Shown in pieces: positions 42,746 through 53,999 of a DNA stretch of 64,000 nt. Origin of the DNA: Ichthyophis bannanicus (taxonomy: Eukaryota; Chordata; Amphibia; Gymnophiona; Ichthyophiidae). The notes beneath the pieces were generated by a model. The model was not told the DNA's origin and ran no database searches. It saw only the letters and a list, made by a program, of their open reading frames with translations. Made by a program: the position numbers and the translations under genes. The stretch is taken from positions 584,938,438 to 585,002,437 of the forward strand of contig CM066033.1 of NCBI GenBank assembly GCA_033557465.1, read 5' to 3'. How positions within the stretch are numbered: position 1 is the stretch's first letter; every line of letters begins with the position of its first letter.

Positions 42746-42959
42746 CTAACGGCTACCATATGCAAAACAGCCACGCATAAAAATCCTGAGCTATCTGCTT
42801 AGGGTCAAGGGAGTTATACTGGACATTAATTGTGCACCTAATGAATGGTAAGTGCAAAAATTTGCCACAGTAGTAAGTATGCCTCAAAATTTGCTTCTTA
42901 CAGGAAATTTATTTACTGGGACAAAAATGAAGAACATAATCAAAATTCCAGCTTCATCC

Positions 42960-43205
42960 CCACATTAACACTAGGGCTTGACTTATTTATTTATATTTAT
43001 CTCACACCTTTCTAGGAGTAGTTCAAGGCCAGTTACATTCAAGTACAGTAGATATTTTGCTTGCCCCCAGAGGGCTTACCTTCTAGACAATAGAGGGTGA
43101 CATGGCTTGCTGAAGGTCACAAGAAGTGCCAATGGGATTTGAACTCTGACTCCCCCCCATTCTTGGCCCTGTGTTCTAAGCACTAGACTACTCCACTCCA
43201 CTAAC
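42960..43205 (-). repeat. CORE-SINE, second copy
   Basis: On the minus strand the order is AGTAGTCTAGTGCTTAGAAC (A-box relic), GAGTTCAAATCCCATTGGC (B box), GTGACCTTCAGCAAGCCATG (core) and an AT-rich end near 42975. It has the same architecture as 41325-41612 but is more diverged. Confidence 0.7.
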
Positions 43206-44067
43206 TAAACTTTTACTTGACTAACCGGGTCCAAGCTAAGCATGTTAGTTCCATCAAAACCTGCTCCCTCTCCTCGCCATTCTGAGCTGATTCCTTTTAC
43301 TACCACACCACCCCCGGTCCATTCCCTTACAGCTTTCTTTGGCTTCTGAATGCCCAAATCATTCATCTTGCTTCCTGGTCCTAGCTAAAGAAATACCTTC
43401 CTTATGGCTTCTAAATTCAGGCTGTCTCTCACTCTCTAGGACTTGTTCCCATCCTGCTCTGCTCACTGCTGCCTTCTCATTTTCTAAGCCTAAGCAGGAG
43501 TGGCCAGGTTGGAAGATTCTCTTTTCTTGCGCTCCTGATTCAGAACCACTTTTCTATTCATTTTTTATCCTTCAAGGTTTTTTTTTCTTCTGCTCTTTCC
43601 CTTCCTTCGTATCTTTGTAATTTCCTGCATTCCCAATCCTTTGATCTCCAAGAGATAAAATTGCAACTAAACATCTGATTCCCAGCCAAAAGGCTTCATG
43701 AAAATTCCAGAAATAAGCAGACCATTATGATTATTCCTCTTGTGGCATACTAAAGTGTTCCTCCAAGGACATGCCCTATTTTCTTGACAATGCGCTGAGA
43801 TAAAATATTAGAAACAAACATATGACAGGGTTCCTGTAATACTCAGGAAACTAGTTCAAATCATGTTCTGCAATTGCATTTTCTTTGTGTTACTATAGAA
43901 GATAACATGCACCTACTGCTAAGGCTAGAAATGGAATGATTCTGCAGACAGGGCAACTAGGAATGTTTAAAGTCCTGAAGGGATGCTTACACTAGGATTC
44001 ACTGTCATGGCGGCACCAGCACACGCTCTCCCCATGATGTGCCTCCCCCACGATGCTCCCCCTCTAT
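43206..44067. other. Gene-free interval
   Basis: C/T-rich text, with no domain in any frame. Confidence 0.45.
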
Positions 44068-44250
44068 ACGGCAAACTTACTTTAACTTGTTTGCCTCACT
44101 GCCTTCGCTCCAGGCTCAGTGGCTCTAACCTCCCAGGCTGAAGTCTCATGGTTCAGCTGTTATTGCAAGACGTCAGGAAGTAACAGCACTGGACCTGGAG
44201 CGGAGGCAGTGTGGCAACAAGTTAAAGTAAGGGCCCTGTTTACTAAGCAT
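44068..44250. repeat. Hairpin MITE
   Basis: About 45-bp imperfect inverted arms. AACTTACTTTAACTTGTTTG at 44068-44087 and onward to CGCTCCAGG pairs with CCTGGAGCGGAGG...AACAAGTTAAAGTAAG at 44190-44232. It is followed by a CCCTGTTTACTAAGC end. Confidence 0.65.
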
Positions 44251-44339
44251 TTTTCCCCTTAGATACAAAATGGGAGAAGACCTTTAGTAAACTGAGCTGA
44301 TGTGCTATGTGTGTGTAGGACAGGGTTGCAGGATTCTTG

Positions 44340-45240
44340 ACAATTAGCCACTCTCTAATCTTCAGATACCATAAAGGATTTTAACAATAGGTTAAACATT
44401 AATAATAGTAGGCCTACTATTTCATTTTTTAGTTCTTTCAATATTCTGGCATGTATAGAATTCAGTCCAAGTGATTTACTATTCTTTAGTTTGTCAGTGT
44501 TCTCTATTTCATCTTCCTGGTTCATGGAGTTTTCATTCTGTTTTTTTTCTAATCCATCACCATTAGACATCATTTCCCTCATAGCTATCTTACTTATCTC
44601 CTCTTCAGTAAATAATTTATTTAGTCTCTTTGCTATGCCCTTGATCGCCGTGTTGGTTGTCCTCCGGCAAACTTTCTTTTCAAATTTTCTTTTTTCTTGC
44701 ACGATCAGTGCATTATATGTAACTTGTTATGTTTATTCTCTTTCCTATATTTTTCATTTGGATCCACTTCCCATTTTTTGAAAGATGTTCTTTTGCCTAT
44801 AATATCCTCTTTAAAATCTCCTTTTAAACGGGCCGGCAGTGGTTTGGTCTTCCTACCACATTTCTTATGCATAGATTACATGTGGCCTGAGCTTTCTGGA
44901 TATTTTTAAACAATATCTAGAACTGATGTAAACTCTAAAACTTTGCAGCTGCTACTTGAAGGTTTTGGGTTTTTTTTTAAATCATTTTCCTCATTTTATC
45001 ACCATCTACTTTTGGAAAACTTAAATACTAGCATAGAGATTTTCCTTAGTGCCCTTCTTTCAATTAATGTTAAATTTGGTCACATCATGATTGCTATTGA
45101 CAAATGGCACCAATACCTCTTAGACCAAATCTTGTAATCCACTATGGATTACGTCTAAATAAGTCCCCCTTTTGTCAGGTCTTGGATTATCTGCTCCAGG
45201 AAACAGTCATTTATTTCGTCTAGAAACTTTACTTCCCTAG
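44340..45240 (-). pseudogene. Old CR1 fragment
   Basis: Minus-strand remnant of a CR1 ORF2. A 115-codon open piece (44702-44355) has IAKRLNKLFTEEE, DKLKNSKSLGLNSIHARILK and ELKNEIVGLLL, the region ahead of the RT core, also seen in CR1-A as DKLKSSKSPGPDGIHPRVLK. Further pieces toward 45240 match the endonuclease-RT linker in broken frames. It is clearly older than CR1-A, B and C. Confidence 0.75.
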
Positions 45241-45374
45241 CATATCCCAATATAATATTTACTCAGCTATAAACAAACCAAGGGTAGAGATTCTTGTATG
45301 TGGCCACCACCATTAAAAGAAATATAATAAAAGCATGAATATAAAAAAAAATCAAATTAAATGAACCTATTGCA

Positions 45375-45800
45375 TAATTAAGGGGTCCTTTTCCTAAAGC
45401 CCATTAGGGTGCTTAATACGTAGTTAGCATGAAAACTAATGTGTGTTGTACGGAGCCTCCCCGGTAACTGTTGGGGGCATCACCAGCATGTTTTCTAGCA
45501 GTAACTGTATGGACGTATATCCTAATGCACAGCATAATTAACATGGATGCACCTAACGTCGCCCATAAAGGTATGGCTACTGTAGGTGCACCCATGCCAA
45601 CTACCACATTGACAGCATGTGATATATACCCCTGTGCTAACTGCAATGTGCTGTCCATGCCTACACTCCGCTTAGACCCTGCCCATTTCCTGCCACTTCA
45701 TGAGATGGGCAATCAATGCACATTTTAGCAGCTGGTAGCTGAGTGTTATCTGTCGCCGTGGGCCTTTACCACCTGCTAAAATGCATATTACCCACTTAGC
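45375..45800. repeat. MITE-like repeat
   Basis: It begins GGGGTCCTTTTCCTAAAGCCC, a variant of the TTTACTAAA-type end, and ends near 45790 in CACCTGCTAAAATGC. No inverted partner is well preserved. Confidence 0.35.
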
Positions 45801-46795
45801 AAACATTTTATTACTACAACACCAAAACTTGTAAAACCAAACCACAGTGTTTCAGGTAAGACCCAAGAACATATTTCAAACCATAAAACCTGACATGTCC
45901 ATGTTTTGCCACTAGGACTGCATTAGGGGTACACACATGTCAAAAACAAAAGGGTATTAAAACTAACCGTACTGCCAAAGCACTAAAAGAATTGTATGAA
46001 ACAGGCAGCAAACTTAAAAAGACAAAAATCAAGTAAAAACGGGAGCCAGGGACTTAGGCACACTAAAAAGATGTTTCACCTTATCATAGAATACTGTCCA
46101 AGGCAAAGATTCATGTTTATTTCTAAAATCAGCATAGCCATGGTTCACAGCATTACACACCTTAAAGTACACCCTCTGCCATTATCCCTTCAAAAAGTAG
46201 TTTTTCTGCCATTTTTTCAATCTGTTTCTCTTAGAAATTTGTAAGAAACAGTTTTAAACATCAAAACAGCTGTATCAAAGTGTCAAGTCCTTTTAAATTG
46301 CTGCCTACCTTTATAGAATTTTTAGGTACTTTGAATGTCCTTGTCTTTTTTATAGCTGGTTCCTCTTACAGACATGCAGCCAGTTAGTCTCTTGGCCTAA
46401 TTGCATTTTTTTTCTCATCAGTCCTTCCATCAGTCCAAGGTAAGTTAATGGTTAGCTTCATTTTGCTGCAAAAAATGTCTGATTTTGTGTCATTTCTAAT
46501 ATGTAAATTTTGGTTTGTAATATGTCATTTTTTAAAATTTAGACCAGCCTGACCGACTGTGAGCCTTTGGACTCTGCAGACCAAAAATACATCCAATTCA
46601 TTTTGGATAAAATCAGTTGCTTTGCACCTGCGTTTTGATCATGGTGTTATGGTTCCCGTCTCATTTTTGGTGATTAAGCCCATTTCCTCCTTTTTTTCCT
46701 TATTTTGTCTCCTTCTTTCCCCTCTTTAGCCTTGAATTAGGGGTTCATTTAATTCTAGGTTGCACTTCCATTTGTATACCTAGGTCTGTAATATA
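45801..46795. other. Gene-free interval
   Basis: AT-rich, with no recognised feature. Confidence 0.45.
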
Positions 46796-47640
46796 CATGT
46801 GTTTGCTATTGTGATGCACTGAGTTGCACTCACAGGTTTTTCCACCTGGTAGGAGCTAGCGGGAGCAAAGAGACGGCTGAGTGCACACACATTAAGGAAC
46901 TGCAGGGGGAGCTCGAATGTTCCTGGTAGGTGAGGAGGGTGTGGCTCTACCTTAAACGGGATAAAAAGGCCGAGAGATCCAGAAGTAGGGGACCCTGCAG
47001 TGAACAAGTATGACCAGCTAAGGTAAGCTGGGCCAGATAGTGGGCTGGAGTAGCCTAAGCAAAAAGGCCAGGTATGTAATCCTCACCGGGAGAGTGAGGG
47101 CCAGATAGTGGGTGGGAGTCCCTCATGTGCAAAAGTTACTTATATTAACCATATATACTCTTGTTATGTAGTTCGGTTCTATGTAATCAGTTGAAATATA
47201 CTGTCATGTTATGTTCTCTGTAAACCGTCTTGAATTGAAGAAAGACGGTATATAAAAACAGTTAAATAAATAAATAAAATAAATTACGCTTGGTGGGGTA
47301 AGCTGAGGAAAAGGGCAGGAACCAGTAGTATTGGAATCCTCAATGGGAGAGTGAAAGGGCTGCCTGAAGCCAGGGCTTGTAATTCTCACAGAGAGTGAGG
47401 GAAAAACCTTGCAGTGTGTCAGGGCTGGCTGAGGCCAGGAGAACAGATTAGAAACCTATGGAACAGGGCCTTACAGTGAGGTAGAGACCAACTAGTTTAT
47501 TGTGACTGGTTTATTGTTAGAAGTACTGTTAAGTGCACTGAGTGGGGAAGTAGCTAGCAGGGGCGGGGAGGCTGAAAGTAGGTCAGTCTGTTTCAGAAGC
47601 ACTAAGGGTGCTTAGCTGAATGCAATTAATGAAATGTAAC
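46796..47640 (+). repeat. LTR- or leader-like sequence with degenerate internal repeats
   Basis: A TATA-like GGGATAAAAAGGCCGAGAG at about 46958-46976 is followed by short repeats of the type GGAATCCTCA...GGGAGAGTGAGGG near 47077, 47330 and 47380. It looks like the 5' region of an LTR element but lacks a defined end, gag or primer-binding site. Confidence 0.3.
47180..47285 (+). repeat. L2-like 3' tail insertion
   Basis: Contains CTGTAAACCGTCTTGAATTG pairing with AAGACGGTATATAAAAA, followed by (TAAA)n to 47283. It interrupts the leader-like repeat at 46796-47640. Confidence 0.65.
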
Positions 47641-47683
47641 AATGAAAGTACAGAGCAGAGTGTTGTGCTGAGAAGTTATAAAG

Positions 47684-47871
47684 CAGAGATTCCCAACCCA
47701 GTCCTCGGGGCACACCTAGGCCAGTCGGGTTTTCAGGATTCCCACAATGAATATCCATGAGATATTTACAATGAAGGCAATACATACAAATCAATCTCAT
47801 GCATATTCTTTGTGGGAATCCTAAAAAACCAACTGGCCTAGGTGTGCCCCGAGGACCGGATTGGGAACCTG
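47684..47871. mobile_element. 188-bp hAT MITE with intact target duplication
   Basis: Ends are CAGAGATTCCCAACCCAGTC and GGACCGGATTGGGAACCTG, inverted over most of their length. An exact 8-bp duplication TTATAAAG flanks it at 47676-47683 and 47872-47879. It is related in sequence to the 546-bp palindrome at 3774-4319. Confidence 0.9.
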
Positions 47872-47959
47872 TTATAAAGCTTGAAGATAAGGTTTCACCT
47901 ACAGTAACTTTCAGGCCAAGGCAGAAAGCCGGCACTGAAGTCGCACACTAGTAACTGTG

Positions 47960-48165
47960 TATGTGTTTTTGTAGAGTGCCGATAGCATGAGACTTCAATG
48001 CCGGTATGCAGCAAAGGGCACGTATGCAAATGAGCTGTGTGAAAAACTTCGGCATAAAGTTGAAAGGAGGGAAGTCGACATATGCACAGTCAAGTGGCCG
48101 TGTGTATGTATGTACTCGCCAAAAGAACACGTTATGCATACACGACATATGGGTTCTTTTGGCAC
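47960..48165. repeat. Short hairpin region
   Basis: GCCAAAAGAACACGTTATGC at 48119-48138 pairs loosely with ATGGGTTCTTTTGGC at 48149-48163. The surrounding text has no coding signal. Confidence 0.4.
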
Positions 48166-48422
48166 TCAGGGTGAGGGTGAAATGGGATAGATTCAGGAAT
48201 GATTTGCAGAAATATTTCTTTACGGAAAGAGTGGTGGATCCATGGAATAGTCTCTCAGTGGAGGTGGTAGAGATGAGGACAGTAACTGAATTCAAAAAAG
48301 CATGGGACCAACACAGAGGATCTCTAAAGGTAAAAAGGGGACTGTTGTAGTTGTTGTTATGGAAGGACAGACTAGATAGCCCATGTGGTCTTTTTCTGTC
48401 ATCATGTTTCTATGTTTCTATA
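48166..48422 (+). repeat. CR1 C-terminus and tail, other subfamily
   Basis: The frame reads NDLQKYFFTERVVDPWNSL and EVVEMRTVTEFKKAWD, the CR1 C-terminal motif. It is followed by AAGGGGACTGTTGTAGTTG and a tail ending ATGTTTCTATGTTTCT. It matches the fragment at 42655-42741. Confidence 0.8.
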
Positions 48423-48952
48423 ATAAACAGTATTTCACCCAAAAACATTTTTTATGAAATCATGAAAGAGTCCTAACAGTAAATAGAGAATGATATAAGT
48501 AAGTCCAAAAAGCACACAAGGATAAGAAGCAAAAGACATTTGTTCTTGAATGCTGACGTTTTGCTTATACATTGAAAGATACCTGCAGAAAATTTTCATG
48601 TCAAAGGTAACTTGCACACCGGTACATATCCTGAAATAGTCTTTCCCTATACACACAAGATGTTTAAGTCACCTCAGACGGGCATAGAGATATTGGCGCT
48701 CTTGCTGGTTATGTAATCCTTTGCGTTTTTCTCTGCATTGAGTGCAGACCTTATTACCATCTTATTTAATATGCATAGCTCATTTGCATATAATTTAAAT
48801 ACACTTGGCATTGCTGTGTGTGCATACTTTTACTCCCTCTTTACATGTGCATCAAGCTCTTTTCTGCATTTGGCGTGGCGGAACTTATGCATATAACTTG
48901 TGTTATCTGCGCGCAAAGGATGCACTAGTCTTTCTGCATTGGTCCGTTTGTT
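48423..48952. other. Gene-free interval
   Basis: No recognised feature. Confidence 0.45.
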
Positions 48953-49669
48953 TGTAATGCAGCAGCTGAGCTGAACAGGAGGAAGGAGGGGTTTTTCCCC
49001 CTCTCTCACTAAACACTGAAGTGATAGTGTGAACCTAGCAGAGCTGGCTATAAGCCCAATGTGGAGCAGCCTGCTGAGGATAATTAGCTGAAATGTAGAA
49101 TTGGTGCTGTTGAGTGAAACACTTGTCTCTGTCTTACTTGTATATAACTGGTTTGAATAAGAGCCTGCAGCAAACTCTTGATTACCACAGCTGTAGCTCT
49201 ACCGCTACAAACAATGACACAAGTTCTGGGCTGGGCTGGAACACTCTGCTCTGGCTTGGGTCAGAAAGACAGAGCAGAGCGTGAATCATCGAGAAAGTTA
49301 CATTGCAAAGAGGATATTCCTAGGTTAGGAATGGGAAGGGCATTAATGGGGAAAGATGCATAACACCTGAAGTTGTTGTTGGAATGTGTCAGGGAGGTTC
49401 TGCAATGCTGAAGAGAATGAGCCTGTGGTAATTCTGATGCTGATGGTGGCAGCAGGGCTTGTGGTGGCCTGATGCACTGATGTTATCCTGTAATTTTCAG
49501 TTTGGTGATCTTTTGAAATAAAAGCTTGACTTTGAAGATAAAAGGCAGATCTGAGTATGAGTTATTGGTAAAAGGAACCGAGGCTTTCAGTGAGGAAAAG
49601 AGGGAAATCCGCTGGTATTAGCCCAAACTCTTATCTGCTTGTGCTCTGCAATGCCCCCTGTCTGTGACA
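48953..49669 (+). mobile_element. Candidate 717-bp LTR (unit C)
   Basis: It starts TGTAATGCAGCAGCTGAG and ends CCCCCTGTCTGTGACA. AATAAAAGCTTGAC at about 49518 would be the polyadenylation signal. Two bases after the end comes a tRNA-complementary sequence. The 3' partner LTR and any gag-pol are absent, so this would be the left end of a truncated LTR retrotransposon. Confidence 0.5.
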
Positions 49670-49670
49670 A

Positions 49671-49690
49671 GTGGTATCAGAAGTGAGATT
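49671..49690 (+). promoter_or_regulatory. Candidate primer-binding site
   Basis: GTGGTATCAGAAGTGAGAT follows the candidate LTR end. TGGTATCAGA matches the start of initiator-tRNA-Met-type binding sites, but the next bases differ, so the primer is uncertain. Confidence 0.4.
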
Positions 49691-50455
49691 TTTGCCTCTA
49701 TTTAAGGGCAAGGGTCCTAGTAGTAGTTCAGATGCGGGAACCCCTTTCCCTAGGTTAGGGACAGTAGGTCGGGGTTGAGCTGGGCTAAGGGACTTAAAAC
49801 AGTATAGTCAGTGCTGGACAGGCAGGTCTTTTTTCCCTACTGACTTACCTGACCCTGGAAGAGGTTATGCGGTGAGCAGTGGATATCATCGTAGACCGAA
49901 CATGACTGGAACAGATGAAACCAGGCTGAAGACTCTGAGTCAGGAGGCTCAGAAGGCATGTATTACTGAGGGCTCTGGTAAGTGTAGCTGTAAAAACTGG
50001 TGCTGTGGTAGTTTGGGGAAGGGTGCAACCCTGAAAAGCATATATTAAGTTTACGTAGGAAAAGTTACCTGGGTGGAGACAATGCAGTGCGGGAGACCAG
50101 AGTGAATGGCGGCCTGCACTTCGTTCTCTTCCTTTTGGCTCTTTCAGGTCAGTCTACCCAGAGAATCAAGTCTGCATGGGTGGTCCATAGAGGATGACTG
50201 AGGACCTACCAACAAGAGGAGAATCATGCTGAGAGCAGGGCAGAGGGAGGAAAGAGAGAGAGAAGAAAGCAGCAGAGAAATTGGGAAGTAAAAGAGCTAA
50301 AAATGAGGAAAGCGAGAAAAGTAGGAAGGAGGCCAAGAACAGCAAATAAGACTTGAGAGGAATCTACAAGCAATGCTGGAGGAGAGGATTTGGGACTATG
50401 GCTAAGCACTGCGAGACTTTCTGGATGTATGTGAAACATTTATTGTGTATACATC
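49691..50455 (+). other. Possible LTR-element leader
   Basis: A G-rich stretch downstream of the candidate primer site with only short frames. Repeated GAAAGAGAGAGAGAAG-type purine text is at 50249-50330. No gag is recognised. Confidence 0.35.
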
Positions 50456-50459
50456 CCAT

Positions 50460-51220
50460 TAATCCCAGATGTAGCTCAGTTCATTAATATTCCCCAAACC
50501 TTCTTTTCTGTACTAGTCTTTCTACCCTGAACTGAAATTCTTTATTAGGAAAATCCTCCTATTTCCTAGCTACCTGTCCAAAACCCCTCCCTCTTCTTGT
50601 GCTTTTAATATATCACCATTACTAAGGTCATTGGTACCTAGGTGCACAATGATATCCTGTTGACCATCTTTTGCATCGATCTAGCTCATATCTGGACACT
50701 CTGCTAACTGTGGCACCTGGAATACACCAGCTTCCCTCTATTCATGGCTACTTCCCAATTCTATACCTCTCACCAAAGTTCTCACCAAATTGTGCAGGAG
50801 TCCTCTGCTTGACTGCTGCCAGTTGGGAGTGCTACAGTATCACATTTTTGTCACAAGGATCAGGCACTACGTACCTACTCCTGACATCTAAAAACTTGTT
50901 ATTGCAGCACCTCCCACTGCTGACAGCATCTCCTCCGGTTGGTGGAAGACTCCAGTGCAGCTAGGTGGGAATGTTGTCTCTCTGTCAGCTCCTGCATAAA
51001 AATTAGCTTATTTCTCCTTTGGGTTATTCTGCCTTTTTTCCAGGATCTTTGTGAAGAGAAGCCCCTCATCAACTTTAACCTCTATTCTGGGACTTTCCCA
51101 GTGACTGCTCCTGCATTTCAAATATATTCTAAAACCTTTGTAGACGTGAAGAACATGGAAAATCCTGAGGTCTATGGTCTGAGTTCTTCCTGAGCTTGGA
51201 GTAAGGTAGACTATCTTCCT
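50460..51220 (-). pseudogene. CR1 ORF1 esterase-domain remnant
   Basis: On the minus strand near 50665-50630 the text translates to QDIIVHLGTNDL, the GTND block III of the SGNH esterase domain carried by CR1 ORF1. Flanking text is degraded, with in-frame stops (for example soon after, in the arm toward 50580). The segment is CR1 ORF1 that no longer codes. It is independent of the other CR1 copies, which are all truncated 3' of this block. Confidence 0.65.
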
Positions 51221-52140
51221 GTTTGGAATTCTCGCTGAACTCTATGGGAGACGTTTACTAAGCTGTGATAATTTTTTCAGGTACTGCATGTTGACGTTTA
51301 CTCTCAACAGTCTGTGCTACCTTGTTCAATTAGGAAAAAATGAAGTAGAAATAAAGAGCAACAAACAAGTATTTTATGGCACACTTATTTTTTATATACA
51401 TATGACTTATATGTTACACTGCTTCTTCTAAATAGCTCTCGGTAGTGTTCAACAGCGTGAAATACTGTACAATATAAATACATTTCTGCACATAAGTAAC
51501 TGGTCCCTTGGCTTTCTGTGTGTAAGAGCAGCTCCAGGGACCCACAGATCATTGGAGTATGTGTAGGGAGAGGGAAAAAGCCCTCTCCTTATCTCAGTTT
51601 ATTGAGGTTCTGAGACGTCGGAAGATTTCTCTTCAGGATTCTAGTTTGCTGAACTTACATTTCACATTCACTATGGTGCTCACACTTCATTCTAACAATT
51701 CAAGGAAACACCTTCTCCACAAGCATGCCTCCCTCCCCCGCCCAATTGCATCAAAGCAAAGGCTGCCTGCCATGGCTTTTGAATATTAGCTATTTTAAAA
51801 ATCAGTCCCACTGTTCTTAGAAGCATAGAAAACAGGAGCTGTAGGCTTTCTTCTTGTGTGTGCAGCTCAGTTGAGGACCTGGTATATCTTTTTTCCTTCA
51901 CGCTCATCTTATTCCTATTATAAAGAAGCTGTGGATGTCCCTTTTGGGGCAGAGAGCTACCTGGGCAATGCATGGAGTAGGACAGTGTGGGTGTTGACTG
52001 CACGTTGCAGCTGTGCAGGTGCATTTAATGCTATCTTAAGGAGTGGTGTTGCATTAAGTGCTTTAAGTGCGGATGCCACTGGCACACGTTAGAGTACGAA
52101 TCAGGGAGGTATTTGCTGGCGCCATGTTGAGTCCCTGGTG
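51221..52140. other. Gene-free interval with a MITE end
   Basis: GGGAGACGTTTACTAAGCTG at about 51247-51266 is another TTTACTAAA-type end. Nothing else is identified. Confidence 0.4.
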
Positions 52141-52141
52141 C

Positions 52142-53210
52142 TGCCCTTACACAGTCTTATATACCGAATTTCCAAGGATCAATGCAGTTTATAGGGAACA
52201 AAGTTCAACATTACATGAAACAGTTGTACATGGAACGGTTAAATCTTATAAATGGAACAGGTAGATTACACTATTTACAACACAGAACAGTAACTATATA
52301 CAATTAGAGAGTTGCTCACATCTTTGAGTGATTATGTACAGGTAGACAATTGCTTACATCTGAGGGTATATTAGGGGTAGATAGGTAAGAAAGGGTTATG
52401 TTATCCCATCAAAATGTTTCTTTAATAGGTTGGTTTTAAGCAGTTTGTGGAAGGTTGCGAGGTCGTGGGTATCTCTGATTTGTGGTGATAAAGCATTCCA
52501 TAGGCATGGGGCATGCAGGGAGAATGCCCTAGAGCAAGAAGACTTGTTACACTTGGTTAGCGCTGGAGGCAAGTTTAGTAGGTTTGATGTGTTGCTTCTC
52601 CTTAAGCAGTTTTCTGGGGTTCTTGTAATAATTGACTGCAAACATCTAGGGGATAGTTGATGGATTACTTTGAAGTTTGTCATGAGTATTTTATAAATGA
52701 TGCAACTCTGGAGAGGTAACCAATGCAACTCCTTTAGAATAGTCGTGATGTAGTTGGCTCAAGGTGAGCGTGTCAGAATTCGCACAACTATAGGTTGTGC
52801 AAGTTGAAGTGGATGTTGTGAGCTTTTAGGGAGGCCTTGCAAAAAGGCATTGCAGAAGTCAAAGTGCGGTAGTAAGATTGCCTGATAGACTGTACGGAAG
52901 TCATGAGGCTCTAGTAGGCGCTGTAATTGTTGAAGAGACCGCAGCTTGCTGTAGATGCACTGTATTACTTTGTTTATATGTAGCTGGAAAGTAAGCTGCT
53001 GGTCGATGGTAACTCCCAGGTATCTTACCTCAGATCTAACTTCTAGGTCAGTTTTTTCAACCTTTAGCACCTTTGGAGGGAGAAATGATTGATTCCTGGT
53101 GAGGAATAGGACCTCGGTTTTCTTAAAGTTGATGTTTAGTTTACGGTCCAATAGCCACTGGTCTATGGCATTGAAGCAGCTTATGATAGTTGAGTAGTTT
53201 TCGCTTGTGG
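52142..53210 (-). pseudogene. L2-like LINE copy 2, 3' part
   Basis: The minus-strand C-terminal RT region is well preserved. LNINFKKTEVLFLTRN and VRYLGVTIDQQLTF are followed by HFDFCNAFLQGLPKSS. After a frameshift near 52740 comes WLPLQSCIIYKILMTNFK to SCSRAFSLHAPCLWNAL, the L2 C-terminus. A 3' tail runs to 52142. The LINE continues at 53585 beyond a short insert. Confidence 0.88.
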
Positions 53211-53584
53211 TGGTACAGTATATGGAGCATAAATCATTGCAATCCCGGATCTATTGCAATTCAGAAAAGCTTTGAAACACCACCTCTTCCTCTTGTATTA
53301 CCCAGTAACCAATGCAGTTATTTCAACCACCTCACAGACCTCCCAAAACCAATAACGCTGAAACCAAGAAATGTTCATGATTCTGTCTTAATTTGTAAAT
53401 AGTTACCTGTCTTAATTTGTAAATAGTTACCCCTGTTATCCAAGTTATTTCTTCCTGTTCAAATGTAAACACAAAGTACCATCGGAAATGTGTAAATTCT
53501 TTGTTCAATGTAAACCGCGCTGATGCTGAATAGTGCGGTATAGAAGAGACTTTAAATAAATAAAAATAAAATAATAAATAATAT
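53211..53584 (+). mobile_element. L2-like 3' fragment inserted in L2-2
   Basis: A 5'-truncated L2 copy in the opposite orientation to its host. The C-terminal text FRKALKHHLFLLYYP is at about 53261-53305. The terminal hairpin (TGTAAACCGCGCTGATG) and (TAAA)n follow near 53508-53575. AGTAT occurs at both edges (53217-53221 and 53586-53590) as a possible 5-bp target duplication. Confidence 0.75.
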
Positions 53585-53759
53585 AGTATGCGTACAGGTG
53601 ATAGTGAACGTTAAAGGTGCTTATGATGTTACAGATTGGCTGTATATAGATGTTAAATAGTAGTGCAGAAAGGGCTGAGCCCTGAGGTATTCCTTGTGTC
53701 TAGAGAAATGGTTTGGAGGTTTTTTGGCCAATTTCTACATATTGATTGCGGTTTGTAGA
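53585..53759 (-). pseudogene. L2-like LINE copy 2, middle piece
   Basis: A short part of the RT domain on the minus strand. Translation gives QGIPQGSALSALLFNIYI and then VHYHLYAYYI, the catalytic box with both aspartates lost. It ends at the hAT-2 target duplication TTTGTAGA (53752-53759). Confidence 0.8.
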
Positions 53760-53999
53760 CAGGGGTGGCCCAAGCGAGATGCGGGGCCATGTGCGGAATT
53801 AATTGTGGGGCCTCATTTGCATAAGGAGTCTCATTTGCATAAATATTTGCATAATATTAACATGCACTTTTAGTAAACGTGCCTCTTAATGAGTGTCTGG
53901 ATAAAGAAAGACTAACAGATTTCTACATTACTATATTGCAGTGACAACTACCAGGCCCATTAGGAAGTACTATAAACGCTGACCATTTAGAACCCATAG

